The notes: a model not told the origin generated them from the sequence alone. Counted from the first letter of the stretch, positions 1 to 7,416 are shown. The stretch is DNA of 11,880 nucleotides from Deltaproteobacteria bacterium (GCA_021778975.1 JAJYBO010000066.1:1-11880); one strand, 5' to 3'. Program-made: numbers and translations.

Positions 1-2
1 CC

Positions 3-1262
3 AAACTGCAGGTGGATGACGGCAATACCGATGAAACCGAAGGCGGTATGGGGGAAGAAGACAGCGCGGTGGTGCAGCTCGTCAACAAGATCATCCTGGA
101 CGCCAACGCCCGCAAGGCTTCGGATATTCACATCGAACCCTATCCCGGCAAGGAAAACACCCGTGTCCGTATTCGGATTGACGGCAGTTGCCATCTTTAC
201 CAGACCATTCCCTATAATTACCGAAATGCCATCGTGTCCCGTATCAAGATCATGTCGGATCTCGACATCTCCGAACGCCGTAAACCCCAGGACGGAAAAA
301 TCAAGTTCAAAAAATACGGCGGCAAGGACATCGAGCTTCGGGTGGCGACCATTCCGACGCAGGGCGGCATGGAAGACGTCGTAATGCGGATACTGGCGGC
401 CGGAGACCCCATTCCGCTTCAGAATATGGGATTTTCAAAACAAAATTTCGACAATTTCATCAGCGTCATCACCAAACCTTACGGCATCATTTTTGTTTGC
501 GGCCCCACCGGATCCGGCAAGACCACCTCGCTGCATTCTGCCCTGGGCTACATCAACAAACCCGAAACCAAGATATGGACCGCGGAAGACCCGGTCGAAA
601 TCACCCAGAAAGGACTCCGGCAGGTGCAGGTCAAACCCAAGATCGGCTTTGACTTCGCCGCGGCCATGAGATCGTTTCTGAGGGCGGATCCGGATATCAT
701 CATGGTCGGCGAAATGCGCGACAAAGAGACCACCCAGATCGGCATCGAGGCGTCACTCACGGGGCATCTGGTATTTTCTACCCTGCACACCAACAGCGCG
801 CCGGAAAGCATCACCCGGCTGTTGGACATGGGCATGGATCCCTTCAATTTTGCGGATGCCATCCTGTGCATTCTGGCGCAGCGGCTGGTGCAAACATTGT
901 GCAAAAGCTGCAAAAAACCCTATCATCCCCCTAAAGCCGAATATGATGAACTCATCCGGGAATATGGCGCGGAAGCGTTTTATCGAAATGTCAATATTCC
1001 GTATTCGGATTCACTGGAGCTATACAAACCGGTGGGATGCAGTGAATGCGACAATACGGGATATCGCGGCAGAATGGGCATTCACGAGCTTCTGATGGGA
1101 ACCGATCCCATGAAAAAATTGATTCAATCTCACGCCCGAATGGAAGAAATCCGTCATCAGGCCATTCAAGACGGTATGACCACCCTCAAACAGGACGGCA
1201 TCGAAAAAATTTTCAGCGGCCACTGCAACCTGCTTCAGGTTCGCAAGGTCTGCATCAAATAG
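3..1262 (+). CDS. PilB/GspE-family type IV pilus or type II secretion ATPase (5' truncated)
   Basis: Hexameric cytoplasmic ATPase that powers pilin or pseudopilin assembly at the inner membrane. The frame is open to the left edge, so the true start lies outside the window; about 419 residues remain of a family usually near 560, and the N-terminal (GspE_N-like) domain is missing. Visible in order: the ASDIHIEP motif at nt 117-140; Walker A GPTGSGKT at about nt 501-524; the Asp/Walker B region ending in GEMRD at about nt 709-723; the His box with FSTLHTNS; and a zinc-type tetracysteine pair, CKSC (nt 900-911) and CSEC (nt 1038-1049), followed by TGYRGRMGIHELL. The C-terminus (LLQVRKVCIK) is typical of the family. 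The fragment cannot separate PilB from GspE, and no pilin or secretin gene is in view. The next gene starts 4 bp after the stop. Confidence 0.93.
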   Translation, partial: KLQVDDGNTDETEGGMGEEDSAVVQLVNKIILDANARKASDIHIEPYPGKENTRVRIRIDGSCHLYQTIPYNYRNAIVSRIKIMSDLDISERRKPQDGKIKFKKYGGKDIELRVATIPTQGGMEDVVMRILAAGDPIPLQNMGFSKQNFDNFISVITKPYGIIFVCGPTGSGKTTSLHSALGYINKPETKIWTAEDPVEITQKGLRQVQVKPKIGFDFAAAMRSFLRADPDIIMVGEMRDKETTQIGIEASLTGHLVFSTLHTNSAPESITRLLDMGMDPFNFADAILCILAQRLVQTLCKSCKKPYHPPKAEYDELIREYGAEAFYRNVNIPYSDSLELYKPVGCSECDNTGYRGRMGIHELLMGTDPMKKLIQSHARMEEIRHQAIQDGMTTLKQDGIEKIFSGHCNLLQVRKVCIK

Positions 1263-1266
1263 TTCT

Positions 1267-2937
1267 GTGAAGTTCAGGCCATACATCATACCAGCAGTTT
1301 TGATACTGTGTTTCGCGGCGGCCATCGGTCTTCTCTGCGCCGTTCCGCCAGTGGCGCGGGATGCCCTGACCCATCATCTCTATGTTCCCAAACTCTATCT
1401 GAAGCACGGGGGCATCTACGAAATTCCCCGAATCGAGTTTTCCTATTATCCGATGAATCTGGAGATGCTGTATCTGCTGGCGCTGTATCTGGGGTCCGAT
1501 ATTCTGCCCGCGTACATTCATTTTGCGTTTGCGCTGCTGACCGCATTTCTGATCTTCACTTATCTGAAAGACAGGCTGAATACTGACTGGGCGCTGTATG
1601 GCGGTCTCTTTTTTCTATCCATTCCGATCATTGTCCGGCTTTCCATCACCGCGTATGTGGATCTGGGGCTGATATTTTTCACGATGTTGTCGCTGTACTG
1701 GCTTTTCAAATGGCGTGAAAACGGTTTCCGTCTCCGGTATCTGGTGATTTCCGCCACTGGTTGCGGGCTGGCCCTGGGAACCAAATACAATGGGCTTCTC
1801 GTCCTGTTTCTGCTGACCATGTTCACGCCGTTTTGCAGCAGCGATAACGCCAGCAACCGGCGGATTCTGAAACCTCTGGGGTTCAGCGCTGTTTTTTTTC
1901 TGATATCGCTCACGGTGTTCTCTCCCTGGATGATCCGGGATGTCATCTGGAAACAAAACCCCATATACCCGCTGTACAATTCGTGGTTCAATCCGCCGCC
2001 ACCTGCAATCCAGTCCCCATCCGGACAGACGCCGCCCGATCTCGACCATGCGCCGTTGAACCAGTTTCTGATCCGCAAGTATGTGTATCACGAATCCTGG
2101 TGGCAGACACTCGCAATTCCCCTGCGGGTATTTTTTGAAGGCCAGGATGACCAGCCGGCGCATTTTGACGGGCGATTGAGTCCGTTATTGTTTTTTTTGC
2201 CATTTTTCGGATTTTTTTTCATCCGGAAAAAGCCCAAACGCCTTCAGTTTGAAATGAAGCTGCTTCTGGCGTTTTCCGTATTGTACCTGCTGTTTGCCTT
2301 TGCGCTTACGGATATGCGGATTCGCTACATCGCGCCCATTGTTCCGCCGCTGGTGATCCTGTCCATCATCGGTTCACACGACCTGTGGCAATGGGGCAAA
2401 CCGTCCAGGCATTACCGCGCCGCGATGATCTGTGCGGGCGTCGCCGCTTTGGGGGCATTTCACCTGTCGTATCTGGTCACCCAGTTTTCGGTGGTGCAGC
2501 CACTTCCGTATATTCGGGGAGAAATATCCCGAAACACCTATATCACCCGTTACAGACCGGAATTTCCGGCCATCGAGTTCATCAATCATCATCTGCCGAA
2601 AACGGCTCGGATTCTGGCGTTATGGCTGGGGGACCGGGGATACTACTTCGACAGAAGGGTATTTTTTGCCCTGACACTGCCCGAAACGGTTCTCGGCCCA
2701 TCCACTTCTCCGAATGACGTGGCAATGGCGCTGCACCGCATGGGCATATCGCACATAATCGTACGGTATGATTTCATGAACGACTGGCTTTCTCAACAAC
2801 CCGATTCTCATGACAAAACAATGCTGATATCGTTTTTCAGGCGCAATACCCGCCTGATATTTTCACAACTCGGTCATGGGGTTTATGAAATTCTGCTTGA
2901 TCGGGCGATTTCCACCAAAGACCACCCCTCGCCATGA
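1267..2937 (+). CDS. GT-C type polytopic glycosyltransferase (GT39/ArnT-like)
   Basis: Predicted integral-membrane glycosyltransferase of 556 residues that would move a sugar from a polyprenyl-phosphate donor to an acceptor on the outer face of the inner membrane. The N-terminus has one membrane segment (about residues 6-26) followed by ARDALTHHL, whose Asp32 fits the first-loop catalytic Asp of GT-C enzymes. Further hydrophobic segments follow to about residue 425, with a second acidic motif (YVDLGLIFF) and GTKYNG. The last ~130 residues look soluble and probably periplasmic. The start is GTG, 4 bp after the ATPase stop, with no clear Shine-Dalgarno, so translation is probably coupled to the upstream gene. 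Substrate and acceptor cannot be read from sequence. The neighbour makes pilin or envelope glycosylation a possibility, but that is inference. Confidence 0.8.
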   Translation: MKFRPYIIPAVLILCFAAAIGLLCAVPPVARDALTHHLYVPKLYLKHGGIYEIPRIEFSYYPMNLEMLYLLALYLGSDILPAYIHFAFALLTAFLIFTYLKDRLNTDWALYGGLFFLSIPIIVRLSITAYVDLGLIFFTMLSLYWLFKWRENGFRLRYLVISATGCGLALGTKYNGLLVLFLLTMFTPFCSSDNASNRRILKPLGFSAVFFLISLTVFSPWMIRDVIWKQNPIYPLYNSWFNPPPPAIQSPSGQTPPDLDHAPLNQFLIRKYVYHESWWQTLAIPLRVFFEGQDDQPAHFDGRLSPLLFFLPFFGFFFIRKKPKRLQFEMKLLLAFSVLYLLFAFALTDMRIRYIAPIVPPLVILSIIGSHDLWQWGKPSRHYRAAMICAGVAALGAFHLSYLVTQFSVVQPLPYIRGEISRNTYITRYRPEFPAIEFINHHLPKTARILALWLGDRGYYFDRRVFFALTLPETVLGPSTSPNDVAMALHRMGISHIIVRYDFMNDWLSQQPDSHDKTMLISFFRRNTRLIFSQLGHGVYEILLDRAISTKDHPSP

Positions 2938-2956
2938 TGCAGGGGACGCCTCTGTA
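2938..2956. terminator. Candidate hairpin between convergent genes
   Basis: Immediately after the glycosyltransferase stop, nt 2938-2945 can pair with 2949-2956. This gives an 8-bp stem including two G-U pairs on the plus strand, with a 3-nt loop (ACG). It lies in the 37-bp gap between convergent stops, where a terminator is expected. No T-tract follows on either strand, so it is not a canonical intrinsic terminator. Confidence 0.25.
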
Positions 2957-2974
2957 TGGTATATCCCGAACCGA

Positions 2975-4519
2975 CTATGATGTTCTGTACGGATTTACCG
3001 ACGGAAACAGCGCCGGTTCGGTGTGCGGTAGAAATTTCGCCGCGCTGAACCGGTTCATGAACTCCTGATTTACGTTCAATTCCATATAAGTGATGCTGTC
3101 ACGGATATGATAGATTTCCGTCAGGCGCCGCGGGTCCTGGATCAACCGCGTGGCGCCTTCCAGGCTGCTGTTCCCGATCGTCTGGTAGCACTTCACATCC
3201 AGATCCGGAATCATCCCGATGGTAATGGCCGATACCGGATTGATAAAAGCACCGAACGTACCCGCCACATAAAACCGGGTCAGGCCGCGAAGCGGCATCC
3301 CCACAGACGCGGTAATCGTCTCTAAAATGGTGTACATGGCGGCTTTGGATCGGATCAGGCTGTCAATATCCACCTGAGAAATAGTCAGTTCCTCGCCAGT
3401 CCCCGACAGATGAGAGGCCACCACCACCAGGTGGCAAAGATCGTCTTTCACCCGGATACGGTCGCCGCATCTGTCCGGCGCCAGTTTACCCCGCACATCC
3501 AGCATTCCGTGCATGAAAAGCTGCGCCGCCAGATCAATAAGCCCGGAGCCGCAGATCCCCACGGGCGGAAGGTCTTCGATGGTGTGGATGTCCCATTGAA
3601 GCGTCTCCGGATGGATGCTCACCCGATCAATCACGCCCGGACCCGCCATCATTCCCATGCGGGCGGCGCCGCCTTCCAGCGCCGGGCCTGCCGCTCCGGC
3701 GCAGGCGATCATCCAGTCCCGGTTGCCGAGAACCACTTCGGCATTGGTGCCAACATCCACAAGAATGGCGGTTTCTTCCTGGCGATGCAACCCGGCGTAC
3801 AAAATACCGGCCATCAGATCCCCCCCAAAATAGCTGCCGATATTGGGAAAAACAAATACCCTGGCGCTGGAGTGAAAGCGAATGTCGAGCGCGCTGGCCA
3901 GAAACGTTCCGGGACGATTGACCACCGGAATATAAGGTTCCCGGATGATCCATCGGGGATTCAGCCCCAAAAACAAATGCGTCATTGCGGTGTTGCCGGC
4001 AACCGACGCCATGTAAATGTCGGAAGCGGCATATCCGGCGGACACACACAGAGCGTCCGCATGGCGACCTATCGCATCGGCAATCAACCGGTGCAAATGA
4101 TCGAGACCTTCAGCCGTATCGGCGTAATGAATCCGCGTCAGGATATCAGGTCCGACGGCTATCTGGGGATTGTCAAAAGAGGCTTCCCCCAGCGCCTCGC
4201 CGCGGGTCATATCCAGCAGACGGATCACCACGCGGGTGGTGCCCAGATCCACCGCCAGCCCCAGAACGGCGCAACGATCCTCCGCAGGAAGCACCGCCGA
4301 AATCCCCCAGCGCCCCTGATCCTCATGAAGCACACACCGGACACGGTAATGGGCGTTTCGCAGCAGACCCGGCAACTGACGCAGCAGGTTCAGCTCCGGA
4401 GTGACGACATCGCCGCCAATACGAGACCGCAATGCCTGTATCAGCCTGTCGGCATCCGCGGTATTGTCCTTCAATGACGGCAGGGGTAATTCGACATCCT
4501 GCACCCATAAATCGGTCAT
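2975..4519 (-). CDS. ASKHA/DUF4445 protein, RACo/RamA-like corrinoid-protein activator lacking the ferredoxin domain
   Basis: Relatives (COG3894) are ATP-dependent reductive activators that return inactive Co(II) corrinoid proteins to Co(I). Numbering from the chosen start gives 514 residues. Residues 1-83 resemble the middle domain of RACo. The ASKHA fold begins with VDLGTT (phosphate-1, Asp91), NPQ at 117-119, AGNTAMTHLF at about 174-183, FGGDLMAG at about 231-238, and a second phosphate motif VDVGTNAE at about 254-261. The C-terminal part (AGTFGAFINP, IGMIPD, GNSSLEGA) is typical of DUF4445. The usual N-terminal [2Fe-2S] domain of about 90 residues is absent, and no clustered cysteines replace it. 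ATG 4519 is preferred over the longer ORF start at 4570 because TAGGA lies 6 nt upstream of it. No corrinoid methyltransferase gene is in the window, so the partner is unknown. It is divergent from proC. Confidence 0.85.
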   Translation of the reverse strand: MTDLWVQDVELPLPSLKDNTADADRLIQALRSRIGGDVVTPELNLLRQLPGLLRNAHYRVRCVLHEDQGRWGISAVLPAEDRCAVLGLAVDLGTTRVVIRLLDMTRGEALGEASFDNPQIAVGPDILTRIHYADTAEGLDHLHRLIADAIGRHADALCVSAGYAASDIYMASVAGNTAMTHLFLGLNPRWIIREPYIPVVNRPGTFLASALDIRFHSSARVFVFPNIGSYFGGDLMAGILYAGLHRQEETAILVDVGTNAEVVLGNRDWMIACAGAAGPALEGGAARMGMMAGPGVIDRVSIHPETLQWDIHTIEDLPPVGICGSGLIDLAAQLFMHGMLDVRGKLAPDRCGDRIRVKDDLCHLVVVASHLSGTGEELTISQVDIDSLIRSKAAMYTILETITASVGMPLRGLTRFYVAGTFGAFINPVSAITIGMIPDLDVKCYQTIGNSSLEGATRLIQDPRRLTEIYHIRDSITYMELNVNQEFMNRFSAAKFLPHTEPALFPSVNPYRTS

Positions 4520-4525
4520 TTTATA

Positions 4526-4530
4526 TCCTA
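4526..4530 (-). promoter_or_regulatory. Ribosome binding site of the ASKHA gene
   Basis: On the minus strand TAGGA is followed by six A/T bases and then ATG at 4519. This supports the shorter start; the alternative ATG at 4570 lies upstream of this site in the divergent leader. Confidence 0.6.
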
Positions 4531-4582
4531 TTGATATATCGAATGATATTATTTTCACCAGATGCTTCACCGTGGTATGGGA

Positions 4583-4611
4583 TTAACATTTGGTACGCAG
4601 TGTGCTATATC
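4583..4611 (+). promoter_or_regulatory. Candidate sigma70-type promoter for proC
   Basis: A -35-like TTAACA at 4583-4588 is separated by 17 bp from a -10-like TATATC at 4606-4611. The latter is preceded by TG at 4603-4604, an extended -10 arrangement. The expected RNA start is near 4618, giving a leader of about 48 nt before ATG 4666. It lies in the divergent region between proC and the ASKHA gene. Found by eye only. Confidence 0.45.
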
Positions 4612-4665
4612 ACAATAACAAAGTTCAGAAAACCACAATCCCCAACGTCATCGGAAAGGAATCTT

Positions 4666-5520
4666 ATGAAAGACATTCACAAAACCATCGGTTTTATCGG
4701 CGCCGGCACCATGGGAGAAGCCATGATCGGCGCGCTGATCAGTTCAGGGACATGCGGCGCGTCCAGTATCACCGCCTGTGATACCAATTCAGAACGTCTC
4801 GAAACGCTCAAACGCACCTATGCCATTCATATCACGGAAGACAGCACATCACTTTTTACCCGCAGTGATGTGGTCATTCTGGCGGTCAAGCCTCATATTG
4901 TCGGAAACGTTCTGCAGCAGATCGCCGGCGCCAAAGATTACCGGATTGTCCAGCGCAAACTGGTCATTTCCATCGCCGCGGGCATTACCATTTCCAAACT
5001 CGAAAAATTTCTCTATGACCCCATAGACAGTACGGCCCGCCGTCAGCTTCCCATCATCCGGGCAATGCCCAACACCCCTTCGCTGGTCATGGCAGGAATG
5101 TCTGGAATGAGTCCTAACCCGTACGCCACCGCCGATGATCTGAACATCGCCCGCTCCATACTCACAGCGATGGGCAACGTTATCGAATTCAAAGAGGCCG
5201 ATCTGGATGCGGTCACCGCAATGTCCGGCTCTGGCCCGGCCTATGTTTTTTATTACATCGAATCCATGATCGCCGCCGGCGCGCAGGTGGGGCTTTCGGC
5301 GGAAAACGCTTCCGAACTGGCGATCACCACCATCAAGGGCGCCGTGAAACTTCTGGAAGAAAAGGGCGATTCGCCGCAGCACCTGCGCCATTTGGTCACC
5401 ACGCCGGGCGGCACCACGGAAGCCGCCATCAAGGTTTTGGAAACCCGGCATTTTCAGCAGACCATTGTCGAGGCCATTGCCGCGGCAGCCGAAAAATCCA
5501 GAGAACTTGGCGCACGGTAA
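4666..5520 (+). CDS. proC: Pyrroline-5-carboxylate reductase
   Basis: Cytoplasmic enzyme that reduces 1-pyrroline-5-carboxylate to L-proline with NAD(P)H, the last step of proline synthesis. The 284 residues match the usual length (270-290). The N-terminal Rossmann fold shows IGFIGAGTMGEAM from residue 8, then VVILAVKPH and RAMPNTP. The C-terminal dimerisation/active-site signature is clear: MSGSGPAYVF, then AGAQVGLS and TTPGGTTEAAI. ATG 4666 is chosen because AGGA (4657-4660) lies 5 nt upstream and the protein begins right before the Rossmann strand; an in-frame extension to 4432 would run into the divergent gene and adds no conserved sequence. The adjacent genes are not proline genes; ccdA follows after 87 bp, possibly in the same transcript. 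Confidence 0.96.
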   Translation: MKDIHKTIGFIGAGTMGEAMIGALISSGTCGASSITACDTNSERLETLKRTYAIHITEDSTSLFTRSDVVILAVKPHIVGNVLQQIAGAKDYRIVQRKLVISIAAGITISKLEKFLYDPIDSTARRQLPIIRAMPNTPSLVMAGMSGMSPNPYATADDLNIARSILTAMGNVIEFKEADLDAVTAMSGSGPAYVFYYIESMIAAGAQVGLSAENASELAITTIKGAVKLLEEKGDSPQHLRHLVTTPGGTTEAAIKVLETRHFQQTIVEAIAAAAEKSRELGAR

Positions 5521-5522
5521 CT

Positions 5523-5532
5523 GTAACGTTAC
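5523..5532. repeat. 10-bp perfect palindrome after proC
   Basis: GTAACGTTAC lies 2 bp after the proC stop. The proC end itself reads GGTAACT, so a small hairpin (GTAAC/GTTAC) can also form. No T-tract follows. It may be a protein-binding site, a weak 3' structure or chance. Confidence 0.3.
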
Positions 5533-5607
5533 GCCCTGAATCATCTCTTGATAAGGCAGGTTTGGCAAAAGCCAGCATTTCAACTCAATCTGTTATCGGA
5601 AACCCCC

Positions 5608-6300
5608 ATGTTCACAGAAACCGTTACATATCCAGCCGCTTTTATCGCCGGGCTGCTGTCTTTTTTTTCCCCTTGTGTTTTACCGCTGATTCCCGCATAC
5701 TTCACCTTTATCAGCGGGTTTACGCTGGATGAACTGACGGGATGTGACAGCGACATCCGTAAAAAAGTTTTTCTTTCCACCATCGCCTATGTGATGGGGT
5801 TTTCCGCCGTTTTCATTTTGATGGGGGCTTCTGCTTCATACCTCGGGGGGTTTATCCAGGTACACAGCAACAGTATCCGGATTGTCGGCGGCATTCTGAT
5901 CATGCTTTTGGGCATTCACCTGTCCGGGTGGATGCGGTTTGGCGTTTTGGAATTTGAAAAACGAATACATCTCGATCAGAAACCCATTCATTTTTTAGGA
6001 ACTTTTTTGGTCGGAATGGCGTTCGCCGCGGGCTGGAGCCCATGTATCGGCCCTCTTCTCGGCTCTATCCTGATTGTTGCGGGCAGCCGAGAAACAGTCC
6101 ATGAAGGCATCGTTCTGTTGAGCATTTACTCCGCCGGGCTGGCTATTCCTTTCGTGATAATATCCATTTTCATCAATGTAATGCTGGTTTTTTTGAAAAA
6201 GGCCGCCAGGGCTATCGGATATTTCAACCGGATTGCCGGAATCTTGCTGATACTGGTAGGAATATCCCTGATACTGAACCGGCTGGTGTTCATCCCTTAA
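5608..6300 (+). CDS. ccdA: CcdA/DsbD-type transmembrane thiol-disulfide electron carrier
   Basis: Inner-membrane protein of 230 residues that carries reducing equivalents from cytoplasmic thioredoxin to periplasmic thiol proteins, in cytochrome c maturation or disulfide repair. It is a compact six-helix protein of the normal CcdA length. The two redox cysteines sit in SPCVLPLIP (Cys23) and WSPCIGPLLGS (Cys146), both followed by the expected prolines. Start choice: ATG 5608 gives the usual short CcdA N-terminus right before helix 1; the upstream TTG at 5548 would add 20 residues that do not resemble the family. The Shine-Dalgarno is weak (GGA about 8 nt upstream). The next gene, 21 bp on, encodes a secreted thioredoxin-like protein, its likely periplasmic partner. 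Confidence 0.92.
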   Translation: MFTETVTYPAAFIAGLLSFFSPCVLPLIPAYFTFISGFTLDELTGCDSDIRKKVFLSTIAYVMGFSAVFILMGASASYLGGFIQVHSNSIRIVGGILIMLLGIHLSGWMRFGVLEFEKRIHLDQKPIHFLGTFLVGMAFAAGWSPCIGPLLGSILIVAGSRETVHEGIVLLSIYSAGLAIPFVIISIFINVMLVFLKKAARAIGYFNRIAGILLILVGISLILNRLVFIP

Positions 6301-6321
6301 TATTCTGTCGAGGACACGATT

Positions 6322-6786
6322 ATGAAGCAGAAATTTGCATGGTTGATACTCTGTATTGCCGTTATTGTGACAGTACATCCCTCATCCGGATATGCGGTCG
6401 AAACCATCAAATGGTATTCTTACAAGGAAGGCATGGCGCTGGGAAAAAGCGAGCAGAAAAAAGTGTTCGTCAATTTCTTTGCGGACTGGTGCGGATATTG
6501 CGCCAAAATGGATAAGGAAACCTTTACCAACCCCAAAATCATCTCGTTTTTGAACAAGAATTTTATCCCCGTCAAGGTGAATTATGACAGGGACAATCAA
6601 ATCGCTTCCCGCTACCAGGTGCACGGGCTTCCTTCGACCTGGTTTTTTGCGGAGGACGGCCGCCAGATCGGAAGCCAGCCAGGATATATTCCGGCCAGCA
6701 ATCTGATGACCATCCTGAAATATGTTCAAAGTGACAGCTACAAGAAAATGTCGTTTGACAATTTTTTAAAAACAGAGAAGAAGTGA
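6322..6786 (+). CDS. Secreted thioredoxin-like protein (DsbD gamma-domain type, CGYC)
   Basis: Small periplasmic oxidoreductase of 154 residues. A signal peptide spans residues 1-25, with a likely cleavage after GYA. The mature part is a thioredoxin fold: FFADWCGYCAKM with redox Cys57 and Cys60, then ETFTNPKI, and a cis-proline region HGLPSTWFF with Pro104. The order ADWCxxC followed by a TF.(N/D)P segment resembles the C-terminal (gamma) domain of DsbD and the Thioredoxin_7 family more than TrxA. A GAGGA Shine-Dalgarno (6310-6314) lies 7 nt before ATG. Following ccdA by 21 bp, it is probably reduced by CcdA and passes electrons to cytochrome c apoproteins or misoxidised periplasmic proteins; the end target is inferred. 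ResA/CcmG-like or TlpA-like roles are alternatives. Confidence 0.86.
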   Translation: MKQKFAWLILCIAVIVTVHPSSGYAVETIKWYSYKEGMALGKSEQKKVFVNFFADWCGYCAKMDKETFTNPKIISFLNKNFIPVKVNYDRDNQIASRYQVHGLPSTWFFAEDGRQIGSQPGYIPASNLMTILKYVQSDSYKKMSFDNFLKTEKK

Positions 6787-6787
6787 T

Positions 6788-6838
6788 ATGGCTCTTCATC
6801 GAAATGCAGCATCTGTCGGAAGACTGTTGCGTCCATGA
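6788..6838 (+). CDS. Possible 16-codon upstream mini-ORF coupled to the Nudix gene
   Basis: ATG 6788 follows the thioredoxin stop by one base, has a purine-rich upstream stretch (GAGAAGAAGTG) and encodes MALHRNAASVGRLLRP. Its TGA stop (6836-6838) overlaps the Nudix ATG (6835-6837) as ATGA, the classical layout for translational coupling. The Nudix start itself has only a distant weak Shine-Dalgarno (GGAAG, about 12 nt upstream). No peptide function is claimed, and chance is possible at this length. Confidence 0.35.
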   Translation: MALHRNAASVGRLLRP

Positions 6839-7416
6839 TCCTCCAGAATATAGATGCCGATACCCTGAGACGTATCCTGACCACGATGCCGCACCCCGGT
6901 CAACCTGCAGACGGCGCTTGTCAGCTTACCAGCGTTTTTCTGCTGCTGTGCGGCCGCCCCTCTTCCATCCTGATGATCCAGAAGGCGGACACGGAGGGAT
7001 ATCCCTGGCGAAATCAGATGGCGCTGCCGGGTGGACATATAGACCCTTGCGACGCCACCTCGCTGGAAGCCGGGTTTCGGGAATTATACGAAGAACTGAA
7101 TATCTCCCGAAACCAGGTAACATATGTGGGAACGCTTGGACATTTTCAGACCATCAACCACAAAGACATCGAGGTTTTTGTCGGGATATGGAGCGAAATC
7201 GGAGAAATTTGCCACAATCCGGATGAAATTTCCAGAACGGTGATCGTCCCCCTCCAATCTTTGCTGGATATCCATATCCAGAAAGGATTTCACGGCCAGA
7301 CGCCGGACGTGTTCACCCTGCGGTACCCTATCGAGGATGTCGTCATTTGGGGCGTTACGGCGAAGATATTGCACCATTTCATAGAAACGCTCCTGTCGGT
7401 TGTGACAACTTCGTAA
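6835..7416 (+). CDS. Nudix hydrolase, NudL/CoA-pyrophosphatase-like
   Basis: Predicted cytoplasmic hydrolase of 193 residues (E. coli NudL has 192) that cleaves a nucleoside-diphosphate-linked compound, probably CoA or a related dinucleotide. The Nudix box runs from LPGGHID (about residue 64) to RELYEELNI (82-90). The metal-binding REx2EE residues Arg82, Glu83, Glu86 and Glu87 are present. The spacing between GG and R (14 residues) and the DPCD element match NudL (GGAVDDTD) rather than the classical GX5EX7REUXEEXGU, and the final Gly is Asn. The C-terminal VIWGVTAKI corresponds to the VWGMTA segment of NudL. The CoA-specific element before the box (LLTxRS...GQVxFPGG) is only partly conserved: here it reads LMIQKADTEGYPWRNQMALPGG with the Gly/Gln context changed, so the substrate is uncertain. 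Confidence 0.83.
   Translation: MILQNIDADTLRRILTTMPHPGQPADGACQLTSVFLLLCGRPSSILMIQKADTEGYPWRNQMALPGGHIDPCDATSLEAGFRELYEELNISRNQVTYVGTLGHFQTINHKDIEVFVGIWSEIGEICHNPDEISRTVIVPLQSLLDIHIQKGFHGQTPDVFTLRYPIEDVVIWGVTAKILHHFIETLLSVVTTS

Noticed and set aside
3410..4477. Long plus-strand open frame (355 codons) opposite the ASKHA gene
   Set aside because: It is antisense to a well-supported gene, is rich in His, Arg and Gln with no domain pattern, and has no convincing start context. It is a shadow of codon bias.
5561..5580. TGGC-AAAA-GCCA mini-hairpin between proC and ccdA
   Set aside because: The stem is only 4 bp with no T-tract; too weak to call a terminator.
4849..5583. Minus-strand open frame (244 codons) opposite proC
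   Set aside because: It lies antisense to the conserved proC; its Gly/Arg/Asp-rich translation has no family features.
6783..7226. Plus-strand open frame overlapping the Nudix gene
   Set aside because: The Nudix frame has a clear motif and full NudL-like length. This one is rich in Arg, Pro and His with no motif.
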